Origin: Haplomitrium mnioides | Taxonomy: Eukaryota; Marchantiophyta; Haplomitriopsida; Calobryales | Direction: 5' to 3' | Assembly (NCBI GenBank): GCA_049999725.1 | Contig: JBNGIS010038498.1 | Location: 1-20,625 of the forward strand | Length of the DNA: 20,625 nucleotides | Part shown: piece by piece, positions 19,301-20,625 of the stretch | Layout of the letters: each line of letters begins with the position of its first letter | Position numbering within the stretch: the stretch's first letter is position 1 | Notes under the pieces: model-generated | What the model was told of the DNA's origin: nothing | Seen by the model: the letters and a program-made list of their open reading frames with translations, nothing else | Database searches by the model: none | Position numbers and translations under genes: made by a program

Positions 19301-20625
19301 GGTAGTATGCAAATATTCTTCTCCACTTCTCCTCTCTCTCTCTCTCTATACATGATTGAATATATGAGATTGTAAGAGAGTGTTCATAGAATATTAAATC
19401 AAACATCATATCCTTTATCACCAACCATGTCATGATGACCAAAACGTCATCACATTCATCCTCCTTGTTGAAGTTGAAGGATTATGCAACATATTTGCAT
19501 TATAAATAAAGATACAAGGTGGTATGCAAATATTCTTCTCTACTTCTCTTCTTTCTCTATACATGATTGAATATATGAGATTGTAAGAGAGTGTTTATAG
19601 AACAGCAATGTTGATGACATTCGCTTTATCACCAACCACATCATCACGTTCATCCTCTTTGTTGAAGTCGATGGATTATTTAACATATATGAAAAATGAA
19701 TCAAGATATAAGATGGTATGAAAATCTTCTTCTCCACTTCCCTTCTCTCTCTATATATGAATGAATATATGAGATTGTAGGAGAGTGTTCATAGAATATT
19801 AAGGTAATTTTCTGTTGCTTGATCACAAACCACGTCATCAAGTTTATCCTCTTTGTTGAAGTCAAAGGATTATTCAACATATATGAAACATGAATCAAGA
19901 TACAAGGTGTTTTGCAAATCTTCTTCTCCACTTCCCTTCTCTCTCTATGTATGAATAAATATATGAGATTGTGATAGAGTGTTCATAGAACATAAAGGTA
20001 AATTTCTTTTTCTTTTTCACCGACCACGTCATTCTGTTCATCCTCTTTGTTGAAGTCGAAGGACTATTCAACATGTATAAAACATGAATCAAGATACAAG
20101 GTGGTGTGCAAATCTTCTTCTCCACTTCTATTCTCTCTCTATGCATGATTAAACATAGAAGATTGTAAGAGAGTTTTCATAAAATGTTAGCGTAAATGTC
20201 ATTTGCTTTATCACCAACCACGTCATCAATTTCATCCTCTTTGTTGAAGTCAAAGTTTTATTCAATATATATGAAGCATGATTCAAGATACAAGTTGGTA
20301 TGCAAATCTTTTTCTCCACTTCTATTCTCTCTCATTTTATGAATGAATATATGAGGTTGTAAGAGAGTGGTCAAAGAGAATAAAGGTAAATGTCATTTAC
20401 TTTATCACCAACCACATCATCACATTCATCCTCTTTACTGAAGTCGAAGAATAATTCAACATATATGAGACATGAATCAAGATGCAAGGTGGTATGCAAA
20501 TCTTCTTCTCCAATTCTCTTCTCTCTCTCTACATGATTGAATATATGAGATTGTAGGAGAGTGCTCAAAGATGATAAAGGTAAATGTTTTTTACTTTATC
20601 ACCAATCATGTCATCACGACCAACC
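13332..20625. repeat. Satellite block 3 (about 37 monomers, partly higher-order)
   Basis: The ~194-bp monomer runs without interruption from about 13332 to the window end. A variant monomer marked by TTTGAATTATAAAT, in place of the usual ATATGAAACATGAATC, occurs at 15358, 16151, 17922, 18696 and 19494. Four of the five also carry an extra ACGACCAACCA-like duplication, and that duplication begins again at the right edge. A second variant (AACATTTA) at 15071, 15852, 17619 and 19190 always comes about 287-304 bp before the first. The TGTTCATAGAACA dyad and the pyrimidine tract persist in most units. The array continues beyond the window. Confidence 0.93.

Overview
The window looks like repeat-rich nuclear DNA of a land plant. 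The evidence is a long AT-rich tandem satellite carrying two decayed LTR retrotransposons whose protein motifs are of plant Ty3/gypsy and Ty1/copia type. I cannot name the species. I see no intact host gene, no tRNA or rRNA gene, and nothing bacterial. All identities, counts and spacings below were made by eye.

Layout. Positions 1-250 are AT-rich sequence outside the satellite. A ~194-bp tandem satellite starts near 251 and runs to the right edge, about 50 monomers in all. It is split into three blocks (251-1253, 9138-10351, 13332-20625) by two insertions. The first insertion (1254-9137) is a minus-strand Ty3/gypsy element with 416-bp LTRs at 1437-1852 and 8722-9137, about 93% identical. In coding order it holds a 1.8-kb leader, Gag with zinc knuckles, a linker, the second half of reverse transcriptase, RNase H, integrase and a C-terminal PHD-like finger. 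Protease and the first half of reverse transcriptase are absent, and the reading frame is broken many times. A 173-bp segment is present on both sides of the left LTR. The second insertion (10352-13331) is a plus-strand Ty1/copia element truncated at its 5' end. It keeps reverse transcriptase, RNase H, a 3' untranslated region, a polypurine tract and a short LTR-like end.

The most unusual feature is inside the copia reverse transcriptase. Between catalytic motif A and the YGLKQSG motif, where about 50 residues are expected, there is an open stretch of about 280 codons. It contains 17 regularly spaced copies of a Gly-Pro-(Leu/Phe)-Val motif, spaced mostly 36 or 48 nt apart. At DNA level each copy is a short inverted repeat (xGAC-CTTTW-GTCx') whose outer pair co-varies. 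The same 11-mer recurs once in the element's 3' untranslated region.

Other points of interest are the PHD finger sitting where many chromatin-targeted Ty3 elements carry a chromodomain, both insertions breaking the satellite monomer at nearly the same phase, and a four-monomer higher-order pattern in the right satellite block. Neither element looks able to make a complete set of proteins. The window is best read as a decaying satellite and retrotransposon landscape.
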